Below, one piece after another: positions 44,059 through 52,627 of a stretch of 64,000 nucleotides of DNA. This DNA comes from Beijerinckiaceae bacterium (GTDB taxonomy: Bacteria > Pseudomonadota > Alphaproteobacteria > Rhizobiales > Beijerinckiaceae). Each line of letters opens with the position of its first letter. The stretch's first letter is position 1. Where the stretch lies: positions 682,001 to 746,000 of the forward strand of contig JAPZTO010000001.1 in the NCBI GenBank assembly GCA_027532775.1, given 5' to 3'. The translations under genes were made by a program, and so were the position numbers. Below the pieces are notes generated by a model. The model worked only from the letters and a program-made list of their open reading frames with translations. It searched no databases and had not been told where the DNA came from.

Positions 44059-44205
44059 CTCATCCGGCGCTTCGCGCCACCTTCTCCCGCAAGGGGAGAA
44101 GGAAAAGCGCACCACCGCCTCCGCTGCCGCTTCCCGCCCTTCCCGCTGGCCGCCCACCTCTCCCCTCGGGGAGAGGCCGACGACGCGCAGCGTCGTCGGG
44201 TTGGA
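44059..44205. repeat. Hairpin-rich intergenic repeat (Hyphomicrobiales type)
   Basis: Lies between convergent genes. It contains four stems in a row: GGCGC-TTC-GCGCC (44066-44078), CCTTCTCCC/GGGAGAAGG (44080-44102), CCTCTCCCC/GGGGAGAGG (44157-44176) and CCGACGACGC/GCGTCGTCGG (44177-44199). The block CCCTCATCCGGCGCTTCGCG followed by the CTTCTCCC stem and the later CTCTCCCC-GTCGTCGG arrangement recur in intergenic regions of many Hyphomicrobiales genomes. It may serve as a bidirectional terminator. Only one copy is in this window. Confidence 0.75.
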
Positions 44206-44218
44206 GAGATGACGCCCG

Positions 44219-45667
44219 TTAGCCGGCGAAGGTGTAGGCGGTCTTTACCGTGGTGTAGAATTCCCGCGCATAGGCGCCCTGCTCGCGCGGGCCGTAGGAC
44301 GAACCCTTCCGGCCGCCGAACGGAACGTGATAATCCACCCCCGCCGTCGGCAGGTTGACCATCACCATCCCCGCCTCGCTGTTGCGGCGGAAATGCGTGG
44401 CATATTTCAGGCTGGCGGTGCAGATGCCGGCAGAGAGGCCGAAATCGGTGTCGTTCGCCACGGCCAGAGCCTCCTCGTAATCCTTCACACGGATCACGCT
44501 GGCGACGGGGCCGAAGATTTCCTCGCGGGAAATGCGCATCTGGTTGGTGCATTCGGTGAAGAGCGCGGGCTGGAGATAGAAGCCCGGATTCTCGCGGTTC
44601 AAGCGTTCGCCACCCCAATGCAGTTTCGCGCCTTCCTTGCGGCCGATGGCGATGTAGTTCTCGTCGGTCTCGAGCTGCTTCGCATCGACAACCGGGCCGA
44701 TATGCGTGCCGGCCTTCAGGGCGTCATCGACGACCAGGCCCTGCAGCCGCTCGGTCAGGGCCGCGACGAACCGGTCATGGATGCCCTCGGTGACGATCAG
44801 CCGCGAGGAAGCCGTGCAGCGCTGGCCGGTGGAGAAATAGGCGCCGTTGGCGGCGCATTCGACGGCAATCTTCAGGTCGGCATCATCGAGCACGACAAGC
44901 GGGTTCTTGCCGCCCATCTCGAGCTGGACCTTCTTCATCGGGGTGGCCGCCACGCAGGCCGCCGCGATGGCGCGGCCGGTGCCGACCGAGCCGGTGAAGG
45001 AGATCGCCGCGACATCCTTGTGCTCGATGATCGCCTGGCCGACGACCGAGCCGCGCCCCATGACGAGGTTCAGCACGCCCTTGGGCAGGCCGGCACGCTG
45101 GAGGATATCCACCAGCGCCCAGGCCGAATGCGGCACGAGATCGGCCGGTTTGATCACCACCGTATTGCCATAGGCAAGCGCGGGCGCGAGCTTCCAGGCG
45201 GGAATCGCGATCGGGAAATTCCAGGGCGTGATCATGCCGATGACACCGACCGGCTCGCGCGTGACCTCGATGCCGACGCCGGGCCGGATGGAGGGCACCG
45301 CCTCGCCATTCAGGCGCAGTGCTTCGCCGGCAAAGAAGGCCAGGATCTGGCCGGCCCGGGTGGCTTCGCCGATCCCTTCCGGCAGGGTCTTGCCTTCCTC
45401 GCGGCTGAGGATGCGGCCGAGTTCGTCCTTGCGGGCGAGCACTTCGTCAGACGCCTTCTTGAGCACCTCGTAGCGCTCCTGCGGGGTGGAGCGGCTCCAG
45501 GCGGGGAAGGCGGCCTTTGCCGCGGCCACGGCCTGATCGACATCGGCTTTCGTGCCGGCCGCGAACTCACCGATCACATCGCCGGTATTCGAGGGATTGA
45601 GGTTGGCCGAGAAGGCCGAGGCCGACACGGCTTCGCCGCCGATCAGGTTCTTGAACTGCATGGTCAT
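44219..45667 (-). CDS. Aldehyde dehydrogenase, 2-oxoglutarate-semialdehyde type
   Basis: 482 residues. ATG 45667 (GGTGGA ahead); ATG 45661 is an alternative. NAD(P)-aldehyde dehydrogenase with MITPWNFPIAIPAWKLAPAL, catalytic glutamate in LEMGGKNPL and nucleophilic cysteine in STGQRCTASS. The full pattern, including IFGPVASVIRVKDYEEAL and PFGGRKGSSYGPREQG, suits 2,5-dioxopentanoate (2-oxoglutarate semialdehyde) dehydrogenases. Encoded 74 bases after the DHDPS-like gene, whose products in the hydroxyproline or deoxyketo-sugar-acid routes are oxidised by exactly this type of enzyme. Confidence 0.88.
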   Translation of the reverse strand: MTMQFKNLIGGEAVSASAFSANLNPSNTGDVIGEFAAGTKADVDQAVAAAKAAFPAWSRSTPQERYEVLKKASDEVLARKDELGRILSREEGKTLPEGIGEATRAGQILAFFAGEALRLNGEAVPSIRPGVGIEVTREPVGVIGMITPWNFPIAIPAWKLAPALAYGNTVVIKPADLVPHSAWALVDILQRAGLPKGVLNLVMGRGSVVGQAIIEHKDVAAISFTGSVGTGRAIAAACVAATPMKKVQLEMGGKNPLVVLDDADLKIAVECAANGAYFSTGQRCTASSRLIVTEGIHDRFVAALTERLQGLVVDDALKAGTHIGPVVDAKQLETDENYIAIGRKEGAKLHWGGERLNRENPGFYLQPALFTECTNQMRISREEIFGPVASVIRVKDYEEALAVANDTDFGLSAGICTASLKYATHFRRNSEAGMVMVNLPTAGVDYHVPFGGRKGSSYGPREQGAYAREFYTTVKTAYTFAG

Positions 45668-45741
45668 GGGAGATCCACCCTGGAGATAAGCGAAGGGCCG
45701 CACGCGGGCGGCCCCTCTGGTTCTGGCCGTGACGAGTGGCG

Positions 45742-46692
45742 TCAGGCGGCTTTCCGGGCCTTCGGCGCCCAATCGGCATACCAGCTCTTGAAGAGCCGGT
45801 GCTGGGCTTCGACATAATGCCGCTGGCTGTCGGAAAGGCTGTCGCTCTCGTTGAAGTGGAGAGCATATTCGGGATGGCCTTCGAGGACCATCAAATACTT
45901 GTAATAGAGCACAAGATCGACGCCCTCGTCGAAAGAGGAGAGAACGGCGAGTGCCTGTTCGAGTTCCTGCGCCTCGCGCCGCGCGCGGGCATCGCCGCGT
46001 GCCGCCGCCTCGCAGAGCGAGACGAGATGCAGCACTTCATGCGGGAGCGCATTGCCGATGCCGGTGATCGCACCGGCGGCCCCGCAATTCACGAAACCAT
46101 GGACGACCTGGGTGTCGACGCCGACCATCAGCGTCAGCGCGGCATCCCGGCTGGTGATATGCTCGGCCGCATAGCGCAGCGAGGCACCGCCGCCGAATTC
46201 CTTGAAGCCGACGAGATGGGGGTAGCGGGCGCGCAGGGCGAAGAAGAGATCCGCCTTGGTCTCGTAGCCATAATAGGGGCTGTTATAGATCACCGAGGGC
46301 AGGTCCACCGCCGCCTCGAGAATGCCGGCGAAATGCGCCTGCTGCGCCGCGACCGACGAGCCACGCGAGAGCACGCGCGGGATGATCATCAGGCCCTGCG
46401 CGCCGACCTTCTTCGCATGCGCCGCCAGCGCGGCAGCACGGGCCGGGCTCTGCGCGCCGGTACCGACGATCACCGGGACGCCGGCGGCGACGAGGCGCTC
46501 GACGCCTTCCATGCGCTGCTCGTCGGTGAGCAGGGGCCAGTCACCCATCGAGCCGCAATAGACTACAGCGGACATGCCGGCGGCGATCAGGCTCTTGCCA
46601 GTGCGGACAAGGGCGTCGAAATCCGGCTGGCGATCCGGGGTGCATGGCGTCATCAGCGCCGGGATGGTTCCTTGGAAAATGTTGGCAGGCAT
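45742..46692 (-). CDS. DHDPS/N-acetylneuraminate-lyase family enzyme
   Basis: 316 residues. ATG 46692 with GAGGAG ahead gives MPANIFQGTIPALMTPCTPD. Class I lyase/dehydratase barrel: CGSMGDWPLLT in place of the family GTTGE loop, SVIYNSPYYGY with catalytic Tyr136, and Schiff-base Lys164 in VGFKEFGGG. Next to an oxoglutarate-semialdehyde-type dehydrogenase and a DctPQM importer, it is most likely either a pyrroline-hydroxycarboxylate deaminase (hydroxyproline route) or a 5-dehydro-4-deoxyglucarate/L-KDA dehydratase. No epimerase or D-hydroxyproline oxidase is present in the window, so the route is open. Confidence 0.87.
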   Translation of the reverse strand: MPANIFQGTIPALMTPCTPDRQPDFDALVRTGKSLIAAGMSAVVYCGSMGDWPLLTDEQRMEGVERLVAAGVPVIVGTGAQSPARAAALAAHAKKVGAQGLMIIPRVLSRGSSVAAQQAHFAGILEAAVDLPSVIYNSPYYGYETKADLFFALRARYPHLVGFKEFGGGASLRYAAEHITSRDAALTLMVGVDTQVVHGFVNCGAAGAITGIGNALPHEVLHLVSLCEAAARGDARARREAQELEQALAVLSSFDEGVDLVLYYKYLMVLEGHPEYALHFNESDSLSDSQRHYVEAQHRLFKSWYADWAPKARKAA

Positions 46693-46819
46693 GATGCCGC
46701 GCTCCTCTTGAAGACTTGTGTTTCGCAGATTTTTCTTCCCGAGGGCGGCCCATGGGCCCGCCCCCGCTTTCCGGCGGGATATGGCTGTGCTGCCCGTCGC
46801 GTCAACGCGCGAGCCGGCA

Positions 46820-47803
46820 TCAGAGCGATTTGCCGACCTGGCGCAATTCGGCAAGGATCGGCGCCTTCGGCAGCCAGATCTTGTCATACTCCGCCACGAC
46901 CTTTTCCGCATCGGCCGGATTGGCCTGGCGGATCGGGATCGGCGCGGCCTTGAACTGCTCGATCAGCTTGGGTTCGTTGCCGGCCAGTTCGTCGACCTGG
47001 CGGTCCAGCTCGGCCTTGACGACACTCGTGATCAGCTCGCGGTCGGCCGGCGGCAGGCCCTGCCAGACGCGGCCCGAGACCAGCGCGATGACGGGCATGA
47101 AGATCGCATTCATCTGAAGGATGACCTTCGACACCTTGTCGAATCGCTGATTCCACGAGAATTCGAGATCCGCCTCGAGCCCGTCGACCTGGCCGTTGGT
47201 CATCGCATCGAAGACCTGCGGCGTGGGGATCGGGGTCGGAGCCGCGCCGAGCAGCTGGTAGAAATCACGGTAGGCCGGCGTCGGGTTGATGCGCAGCTTC
47301 ATGCCCTTGATATCGGCGAGCGAGCTGATGTCCTTCGCCGAGAAGATGGCGCGCATGCCGGTAATGCCCCAGGCAAGGCCGACCGTGCCGGTCTCGCGCG
47401 GCAGCACATCGAACAGTTTGCCGGCAACCGGATGGCGCACGAGCTTGGCGATCTTGGCGGTGGAATCCACGACGTAGGGCGCGGTAATCGCCGCGATGGC
47501 CGGCACGCGCGAGCCGAGTTCGGCGGCCATGATCCAGCCCATATCCAGCGCGCCGGACTGCATCTGCTGGAGCATCGCCGCCTCGTTGCCGAGCTGGCCG
47601 GCATGGAAGACCGTGAGGCTCATCCGACCGCCGGATTCCGCCTTCAGCCGGTCGGCGACGCGCAGGGCGGCGTTGTTCCAGGGATGGCCGGTCGGCGTGA
47701 GGATGCCGAGGCGCATTTCGCGCGCCTGGGCGACAAGGATGGTGGGCGCGGCCAGCGGAAGCGTGGCGCCGGCGGCGAGGAGAGTACGGCGGGAGAGTTT
47801 CAT
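46820..47803 (-). CDS. dctP: TRAP transporter substrate-binding protein DctP, Tat-exported
   Basis: 327 residues, start 47803 after GAAAGGAGCC. Twin-arginine signal LSRRTLLAAGATLPLAAPT with probable cleavage near VAQA. DctP-family features: FHAGQLGNEAAMLQQMQSGA, DIKGMKLRINPTPAY, PTPQVFDAMTNGQVDGLEA. Third gene of dctQ-dctM-dctP, 18 bases after dctM, then 127 bases to the DHDPS-like gene. Ligand probably the acid metabolised by the two downstream enzymes. Confidence 0.95.
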   Translation of the reverse strand: MKLSRRTLLAAGATLPLAAPTILVAQAREMRLGILTPTGHPWNNAALRVADRLKAESGGRMSLTVFHAGQLGNEAAMLQQMQSGALDMGWIMAAELGSRVPAIAAITAPYVVDSTAKIAKLVRHPVAGKLFDVLPRETGTVGLAWGITGMRAIFSAKDISSLADIKGMKLRINPTPAYRDFYQLLGAAPTPIPTPQVFDAMTNGQVDGLEADLEFSWNQRFDKVSKVILQMNAIFMPVIALVSGRVWQGLPPADRELITSVVKAELDRQVDELAGNEPKLIEQFKAAPIPIRQANPADAEKVVAEYDKIWLPKAPILAELRQVGKSL

Positions 47804-47821
47804 GCGAAGGCTCCTTTCAGG

Positions 47822-49087
47822 TCATTTCAGAAGGGCAAGGGAAAGCGACGGGAACAGCGAGAGCAGGACGAGCAGGATGCAGGCGACGATGAAGAAAGGC
47901 AGCGTGACGAGGAACATCCGCCCGGGTTTCGCGCCAGTCACTGCGGCGGCAACGAAGAAGCAGAGACCCACGGGCGGCGAGAGCAGGCCGAGCACGAGGT
48001 TGACCACGACCACCACGCCGAACTGGCGCGGATCGATGCCGTAGATCTCGGTGGCGATGGGCAGCAGGATCGGCACCGTCATGATCAGGCCGGGAATGCC
48101 GTCGATCACCGTGCCGATGACAAGCAGGATCACGTTGGTGAGCAGCATGAAGCTGACCGGATCCTTCGCCACGGTCTGGATCCAGGCTGCAACCGATTGC
48201 GGGACCTTGCCGTAGATCAGGACCCAGGAAAACACGGCCGCTGCTGCGACAAGGAAGAGCACGATTGCGGAATAGATGCCGGCGCGCAGCAGCATGCGCG
48301 GCAGGCTGGAAAACGCGAATTCGCGCGTCCAGTAGCGCCCGATCAGGGCGGCCGCCACCGAGCCGATCGCGGCGGATTCCGTCGGGTTGGCGAGACCGCC
48401 GAGGATCGAGCCGACAATGACGACCGGGATGAGCAGCGTGGGCGCGGCACCCAGCACCGTGCGGACGCGTTCGCGCAGGGTGCGGCGATCCCCCGGCGGG
48501 TAGTTGTAGACGAAGCCCATGGCCGCGATGACCATGAAAAACAGGGAGGTGAGGATGAGGCCCGGCAGGATGCCGGCGACCAGCATGTCGCTGACCGAAA
48601 CCTGCGCCAACACGGAATAGACGACGAACATCACCGAAGGCGGGATGATCGGGCCGAGCATGCCGCCATAGGCGGTCAACCCGGCGGCGAAGGTCTTGTC
48701 GTAGCCCTTCTTCTCCATCTCCGGCACCATGATCTGCGCCATGATGGCGACCTGTGCCGTGGCGGAGCCGAGGATGGAGGCGACGAACATGTTGGCGAGG
48801 ATGTTCACATAGGCGAGCCCGCCGCGCAGCGCACCGACAAAGGCCATGGCCAGTTCGACAATGCGCCGCGTGATGCCGCCGCCATTCATGATCTCGCCGA
48901 TCAGGATGAAGAGCGGGATGGCAATGAGGCCGTAGGAATCAACGCCGCCGAACAGCTGGAGCGGGTAGTTCTGGTAGAGGATCGGGTTGCCGGAAGCGGC
49001 GATGTAGAGCACGGCGCCGAGGCAGAGGCAGAGCCCGATGGGCACCCCGACCAGCATCATCAGCATGAACCCGGCGGAGGCAATCAT
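47822..49087 (-). CDS. dctM: TRAP transporter large permease DctM
   Basis: 421 residues, about 12 transmembrane helices, DctM/SiaM family. Landmarks: FVASILGSATAQVAIMAQIM, GMLGPIIPPSVMFVVYS, GGLANPTESAAIGSVAAALI. The ATG at 49087 begins one base after the DctQ stop, so translation is coupled. Confidence 0.96.
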   Translation of the reverse strand: MIASAGFMLMMLVGVPIGLCLCLGAVLYIAASGNPILYQNYPLQLFGGVDSYGLIAIPLFILIGEIMNGGGITRRIVELAMAFVGALRGGLAYVNILANMFVASILGSATAQVAIMAQIMVPEMEKKGYDKTFAAGLTAYGGMLGPIIPPSVMFVVYSVLAQVSVSDMLVAGILPGLILTSLFFMVIAAMGFVYNYPPGDRRTLRERVRTVLGAAPTLLIPVVIVGSILGGLANPTESAAIGSVAAALIGRYWTREFAFSSLPRMLLRAGIYSAIVLFLVAAAAVFSWVLIYGKVPQSVAAWIQTVAKDPVSFMLLTNVILLVIGTVIDGIPGLIMTVPILLPIATEIYGIDPRQFGVVVVVNLVLGLLSPPVGLCFFVAAAVTGAKPGRMFLVTLPFFIVACILLVLLSLFPSLSLALLK

Positions 49088-49088
49088 C

Positions 49089-49733
49089 TCAGTTCACCCC
49101 GTCCACGTCGCCGGCACTGAAGCCGGGCATCACCGCCTTCGGGGCACGGCCGAGATCCTCCAGCAGGTTGGCGATGCCGTGGATCACCATCGAGACGGCG
49201 AAAAGCGGCATGATCAGATAGAGGATCCAGGTCGGCCAGTTCAGCGTCTGGGTGCGCTCGGTATAGATGAAGTTGAAGGTCTGGCCGGCAAATTCGCGGG
49301 CATCGAACCCGGCACGGGCCATCCCCACCGGATCCAGCCAGAGCCAGCACATGGCGACAAGCGCAAGAGCGAAGGCGATCACACCGCAGGTGGCGATGAT
49401 GCGGGCGCGGCGCTGCCAGAGCGGCGGGAGGCGCTCGGTGAGCATCGTGACCGCGAAATCCAGCCGGAGGCGCGTCATGGCCGAAGCGCCGATGAAGGTC
49501 AGCCAGACCACCGAATAAACGGCCGATTCATCAACCCAGTAGATCGAGCGGCCCATGTAGCGGGTGGTCACATTGAGCAGGACCAGCAGGACGAGTAGCC
49601 CCATCAGACCCATGATGGCGAGGCGCTCGAGGGCCAGCAGGCCGTCCGAAAGGCGGATCCAGAATCGGACCAGTGGCCCCTGCTGCATCCGGGGCCATGA
49701 CATCTCGGCTTGAGTCATCGGCACATCGCTCAT
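49089..49733 (-). CDS. dctQ: TRAP transporter small permease DctQ
   Basis: 214 residues from ATG 49733 (MSDVPMTQAEM). Four transmembrane helices, beginning LAIMGLMGLLVLLVLLNV, with the DctQ pattern RSIYWVDESAVYSVVWLTFIGA. No Shine-Dalgarno precedes 49733, and the best -10 (49745-49740) lies only six bases before it. The true start may therefore be ATG 49718 (MTQAEM), or 49733 on a leaderless mRNA; the open frame upstream of 49733 lies in the promoter. Confidence 0.9.
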   Translation of the reverse strand: MSDVPMTQAEMSWPRMQQGPLVRFWIRLSDGLLALERLAIMGLMGLLVLLVLLNVTTRYMGRSIYWVDESAVYSVVWLTFIGASAMTRLRLDFAVTMLTERLPPLWQRRARIIATCGVIAFALALVAMCWLWLDPVGMARAGFDAREFAGQTFNFIYTERTQTLNWPTWILYLIMPLFAVSMVIHGIANLLEDLGRAPKAVMPGFSAGDVDGVN

Positions 49734-49768
49734 ATTTATAATGTAGATTGTATAAAATCTTTGGTCAA
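49734..49768 (-). promoter_or_regulatory. Promoter and AT-rich dyad before dctQMP
   Basis: On the minus strand TTGACC (49768-49763), 17-base spacer, TACATT (49745-49740). An AT-rich inverted repeat ATTTATA (49734-49740) / TATAAAAT (49751-49758) covers the -10, a plausible regulator site for the TRAP-DHDPS-ALDH operon. No regulator gene is adjacent. Confidence 0.5.
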
Positions 49769-49907
49769 GCAGATTTCCCGCTTGCCGGTGCATCCTGCCA
49801 TGCCGGGCCGGATTGGCAAGGGGCGGCGGCAGGGAGGGGTCGGCAGCGGTGAGTTCCGGGCCGTGCCCATCGCTTCGCCCCGGGTACAGCCAGCCATACG
49901 CAGCCGT

Positions 49908-50399
49908 TCAGGCCAGGCTGCGCCACTCGCTGGGGCTGGGCGGAGAGAGCGGCGTGTAGGCACAGCGATCGGGTTTGAGGTCGATCAGCGGCGTGCCATC
50001 GAGGCAATCGAGGCCGCGCACCCGGAGACGGGGCCCGTCAATGCCCAGCAGCGTGACGAGGGAGGTTGCAATCGGGTTCGGCCGCACAGGTGAACGCAGG
50101 GCGAAGGTGCCGCGCGTTTCCCCGTCGGATTTCGGTGATTGCAGCAAGAGGTCACGCCGGGCCTGATGCATCCAGTACAGCACCTCGATCCGCTCGAAGG
50201 CCTCCAGCCCCTTGAGGGCCGGCGCCCAATGCGGAGCCAGCTCGATCGTGCAGACCGGCCCCTCCGCGCTGCCCTGCCGGGGGCATTGGTCGCGACTGGC
50301 AAAAGGCGTCCGGATCACGCCGATGAAGTAGAGCCCGGCATCCGGCGCTGCCGGGAGCGTCGTCTCGATCTCGCCCCTGCGCGTCGCGTCATACGTCAT
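49908..50399 (-). CDS. trmO: tRNA m6t6A37 methyltransferase TrmO
   Basis: 163-residue TsaA/UPF0066 family protein that uses SAM to methylate N6 of t6A37 in tRNA-Thr. FIGVIRTPFASRDQCPRQG gives the N-terminal beta-strand and substrate Arg region; LEAFERIEVLYWMHQARR, LRSPVRPNPIATSLVTLLG (RPNPI signature) and GLDCLDGTPLIDLKPD follow, all standard. Divergent from the exonuclease-CBS-DUF294 gene. It ends 174 bases from dctQ; the gap 49769-49907 shows nothing else. Confidence 0.93.
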   Translation of the reverse strand: MTYDATRRGEIETTLPAAPDAGLYFIGVIRTPFASRDQCPRQGSAEGPVCTIELAPHWAPALKGLEAFERIEVLYWMHQARRDLLLQSPKSDGETRGTFALRSPVRPNPIATSLVTLLGIDGPRLRVRGLDCLDGTPLIDLKPDRCAYTPLSPPSPSEWRSLA

Positions 50400-50527
50400 G
50401 CCTTGCCCTCCCGGCAGCGTTTCCGACCAAAGACTACCGCGATTTCAACCTCTTGCCACCCCGTTTCGCTGCAATGCAGATAGCGGCCCGGCTCCGGATG
50501 GCCTACCCTTCCGGCGAGGAGAACGCC

Positions 50528-52618
50528 ATGCCCGATGCCATCCCGCTGATTGCCCTGGAGGCTGTGGTTCTCGACACGGAAACGACCGGCCTCGACCCCG
50601 GCACGGTGCGGATCCTGCAGGTCGGGGCGGTGCATCTGGCGCGGGGCCGGATCACCGAGAGCTTCGAGCGGAAGGTCAATCCGGGCGTTGCCATTCCGCC
50701 GGAAACGACGAAGGTGCACGGGCTGACGGCGGAGATGCTGGCGGATGCGCCGGCCTTCGGCGATATCCATGCCGATCTCGCCGCCTTTGCCGGGGCGCGC
50801 GTGATGATCGGGCACAATATCGGCTTCGATCTCGCGGTTCTCGAGAGGGAATGCGCCATGGCCGGCAGGCCGGTTTTCTGGACGCACATCCTCGATACGC
50901 GGCTCCTCGGCGAATTGTGCTTTCCCCGGCTCGGCGGCTTCACGCTCGACAAGTTCGCCAGCCATCTCGGGATCACCGTCACCGACCGTCATGATGCCCT
51001 CGGCGATGCGCGGCTGACAGCGGAGATCTTCCTTGCGCTTGTGCCGATCCTGAAGCAGCGCAACATCCGCACGCTCGGCGAGGCGGAAACCGCCTGCCGG
51101 CGGCTGACCGATGCGCTGGACAGCTATCACCGCGCCGGCTGGGCGGAACCGGTTCGCCCCAAGGCCGCGCCGGACAGCGTGCTCTCGCGCATCGATGCCT
51201 TCCCCTTCCGCCACCGTGTCCGCGACATTGCCACTCAGCCGCCGATCTGGGTCGGGCCGGAGGTGACATTGGGCGAGGCCGTCCGGCTCATGGCGGAAAA
51301 AGGCATATCCTCGGTCTTCGTCTCGACGGAGGCCGGGCGCCTCGCCGAGCCGATCGGCATCCTCACCGAGCGCGACGTGATCCGCCTTGTCGGGCTTGAC
51401 GGGCCGTCCGCGCTCGGGCGGCCGGCCGGAATCCTGGCGAACCGGCCGCTGGAAACCGTTCCGGCCGAGGCCTTCATCTACCGCGCCATCGGGCGGATGG
51501 AACGCAAGCATATCCGCCATCTCGGCGTGGTGGACGAGGATGGCGCGATGATCGGCGCGATTTCCGCACGTGACCTGCTGCGCCTGCGGTCCTCGGATGC
51601 GCTGGCCCTCGGGGATGCGATCGACCAGTCGCACAGCGTCGGCGACCTCGCCGCCGCCTGGGGGCGGCTGCCGCTGGTCGCGCGGCGGCTGAGCAGCGAG
51701 GGCGTGAATGCGCGCGAGATCGCCGCAATCATCAGCCGCGAGATCGGCGCGCTGACCCGCCGCGCCGCGCGCGAGGCGGAGCGTTCCATGGTCGAGGCCG
51801 GGCTTGGCGAGGCGCCGGCGCCCTATGCCGTGCTGGTTCTGGGCTCGGGCGGGCGCGGCGAATCGCTGCTCATCCCCGATCAGGACAATGCGGTCGTCCA
51901 TGCCGGCAGCGAGGCGGATACCGCGTGGTTCCTCGACCACGGCACGCGGATGAACGCGATCCTCGACGATATCGGCATCCCCCTCTGCAAGGGCGGTGTG
52001 ATGGCGGGCCGCCCGGACTGGAACGGGACGCTGGATGCGTGGCGGCAGCGGATCCGCGGCTGGACCGAGACGGTTGACCCGCAGGACCTGCTGGCCGTCG
52101 ACATCTTCTTCGATTTCCGCTTCGTGGAGGGAGATGCGAACCTCGCCGCGACGCTCCGGCGGGAAGCGCTGGCCGCCGCGCATGAAGCCCGGCCGATGAT
52201 CAAGCTGCTGGCCAACCAGATCGGAAGCTGGTCGCCACCGGTCGGTTTCCTCGGGCGCATCCAGGCCGAGGACGGGCGCGTCGATCTCAAGCGCGGCGGG
52301 CTGTTCCCCATCGTCGCGCTGGCGCGGTGCCTCGCGCTCAGCCACGGGATCGCCCATCGCAACACGGCGGACCGCCTCCGGGCGCTGCGGGACATGAAGA
52401 TCGGCGCAGATCACGACCTCGCCATGCTCGAGGCAGCGCAGGCCACCCTCGCCGGCTTCATCCTCCGCCAGCAACTGACGGATATCGCCGAAGGGCTGCC
52501 GCCGAGCACATCGGTGGAATTGCGGCGGCTATCCAAGGCCGAACAGGGCGAATTGCGCGACCTTCTGGCCGGGCTGAAAATCGCCCCCGCTCTCGCGCAT
52601 GACCTGCTGTTCTCGTGA
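50528..52618 (+). CDS. Fusion protein: DnaQ-like exonuclease - CBS pair - DUF294 nucleotidyltransferase
   Basis: 696 residues from ATG 50528, preceded by GGCGAGGAGAAC. Domain 1 (about 10-180) is a DEDDh 3'-5' exonuclease of the PolC/DnaQ group: VVLDTETTGLDPG (Asp16, Glu18), HNIGFDLAVLERE (Asp101), HDALGDARLT (His155, Asp160), all five catalytic residues present. Domain 2 (about 230-355) is a CBS pair (GILTERDVIRL, GVVDEDGAMIGAISARDLL). Domain 3 (about 420-570) is a GlnD-like DUF294 nucleotidyltransferase with LGSGGRGESLLIPDQDNAVV; the C-terminal DUF294 helical domain follows. DUF294-CBS proteins without an exonuclease are common; here nuclease, nucleotide sensor and nucleotidyltransferase are one chain. 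Confidence 0.9.
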   Translation: MPDAIPLIALEAVVLDTETTGLDPGTVRILQVGAVHLARGRITESFERKVNPGVAIPPETTKVHGLTAEMLADAPAFGDIHADLAAFAGARVMIGHNIGFDLAVLERECAMAGRPVFWTHILDTRLLGELCFPRLGGFTLDKFASHLGITVTDRHDALGDARLTAEIFLALVPILKQRNIRTLGEAETACRRLTDALDSYHRAGWAEPVRPKAAPDSVLSRIDAFPFRHRVRDIATQPPIWVGPEVTLGEAVRLMAEKGISSVFVSTEAGRLAEPIGILTERDVIRLVGLDGPSALGRPAGILANRPLETVPAEAFIYRAIGRMERKHIRHLGVVDEDGAMIGAISARDLLRLRSSDALALGDAIDQSHSVGDLAAAWGRLPLVARRLSSEGVNAREIAAIISREIGALTRRAAREAERSMVEAGLGEAPAPYAVLVLGSGGRGESLLIPDQDNAVVHAGSEADTAWFLDHGTRMNAILDDIGIPLCKGGVMAGRPDWNGTLDAWRQRIRGWTETVDPQDLLAVDIFFDFRFVEGDANLAATLRREALAAAHEARPMIKLLANQIGSWSPPVGFLGRIQAEDGRVDLKRGGLFPIVALARCLALSHGIAHRNTADRLRALRDMKIGADHDLAMLEAAQATLAGFILRQQLTDIAEGLPPSTSVELRRLSKAEQGELRDLLAGLKIAPALAHDLLFS

Positions 52619-52627
52619 AGCCGGGCG

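Noticed and set aside
44059-44205. Possible CRISPR array or tRNA-like structure
   Set aside because: Several hairpins, but the stems differ from one another, there are no regular repeat/spacer units and no cloverleaf.
46718-49120. 800-codon open frame on the plus strand
   Set aside because: Antisense to dctM and dctP, with charged repetitive composition and no recognisable domain.
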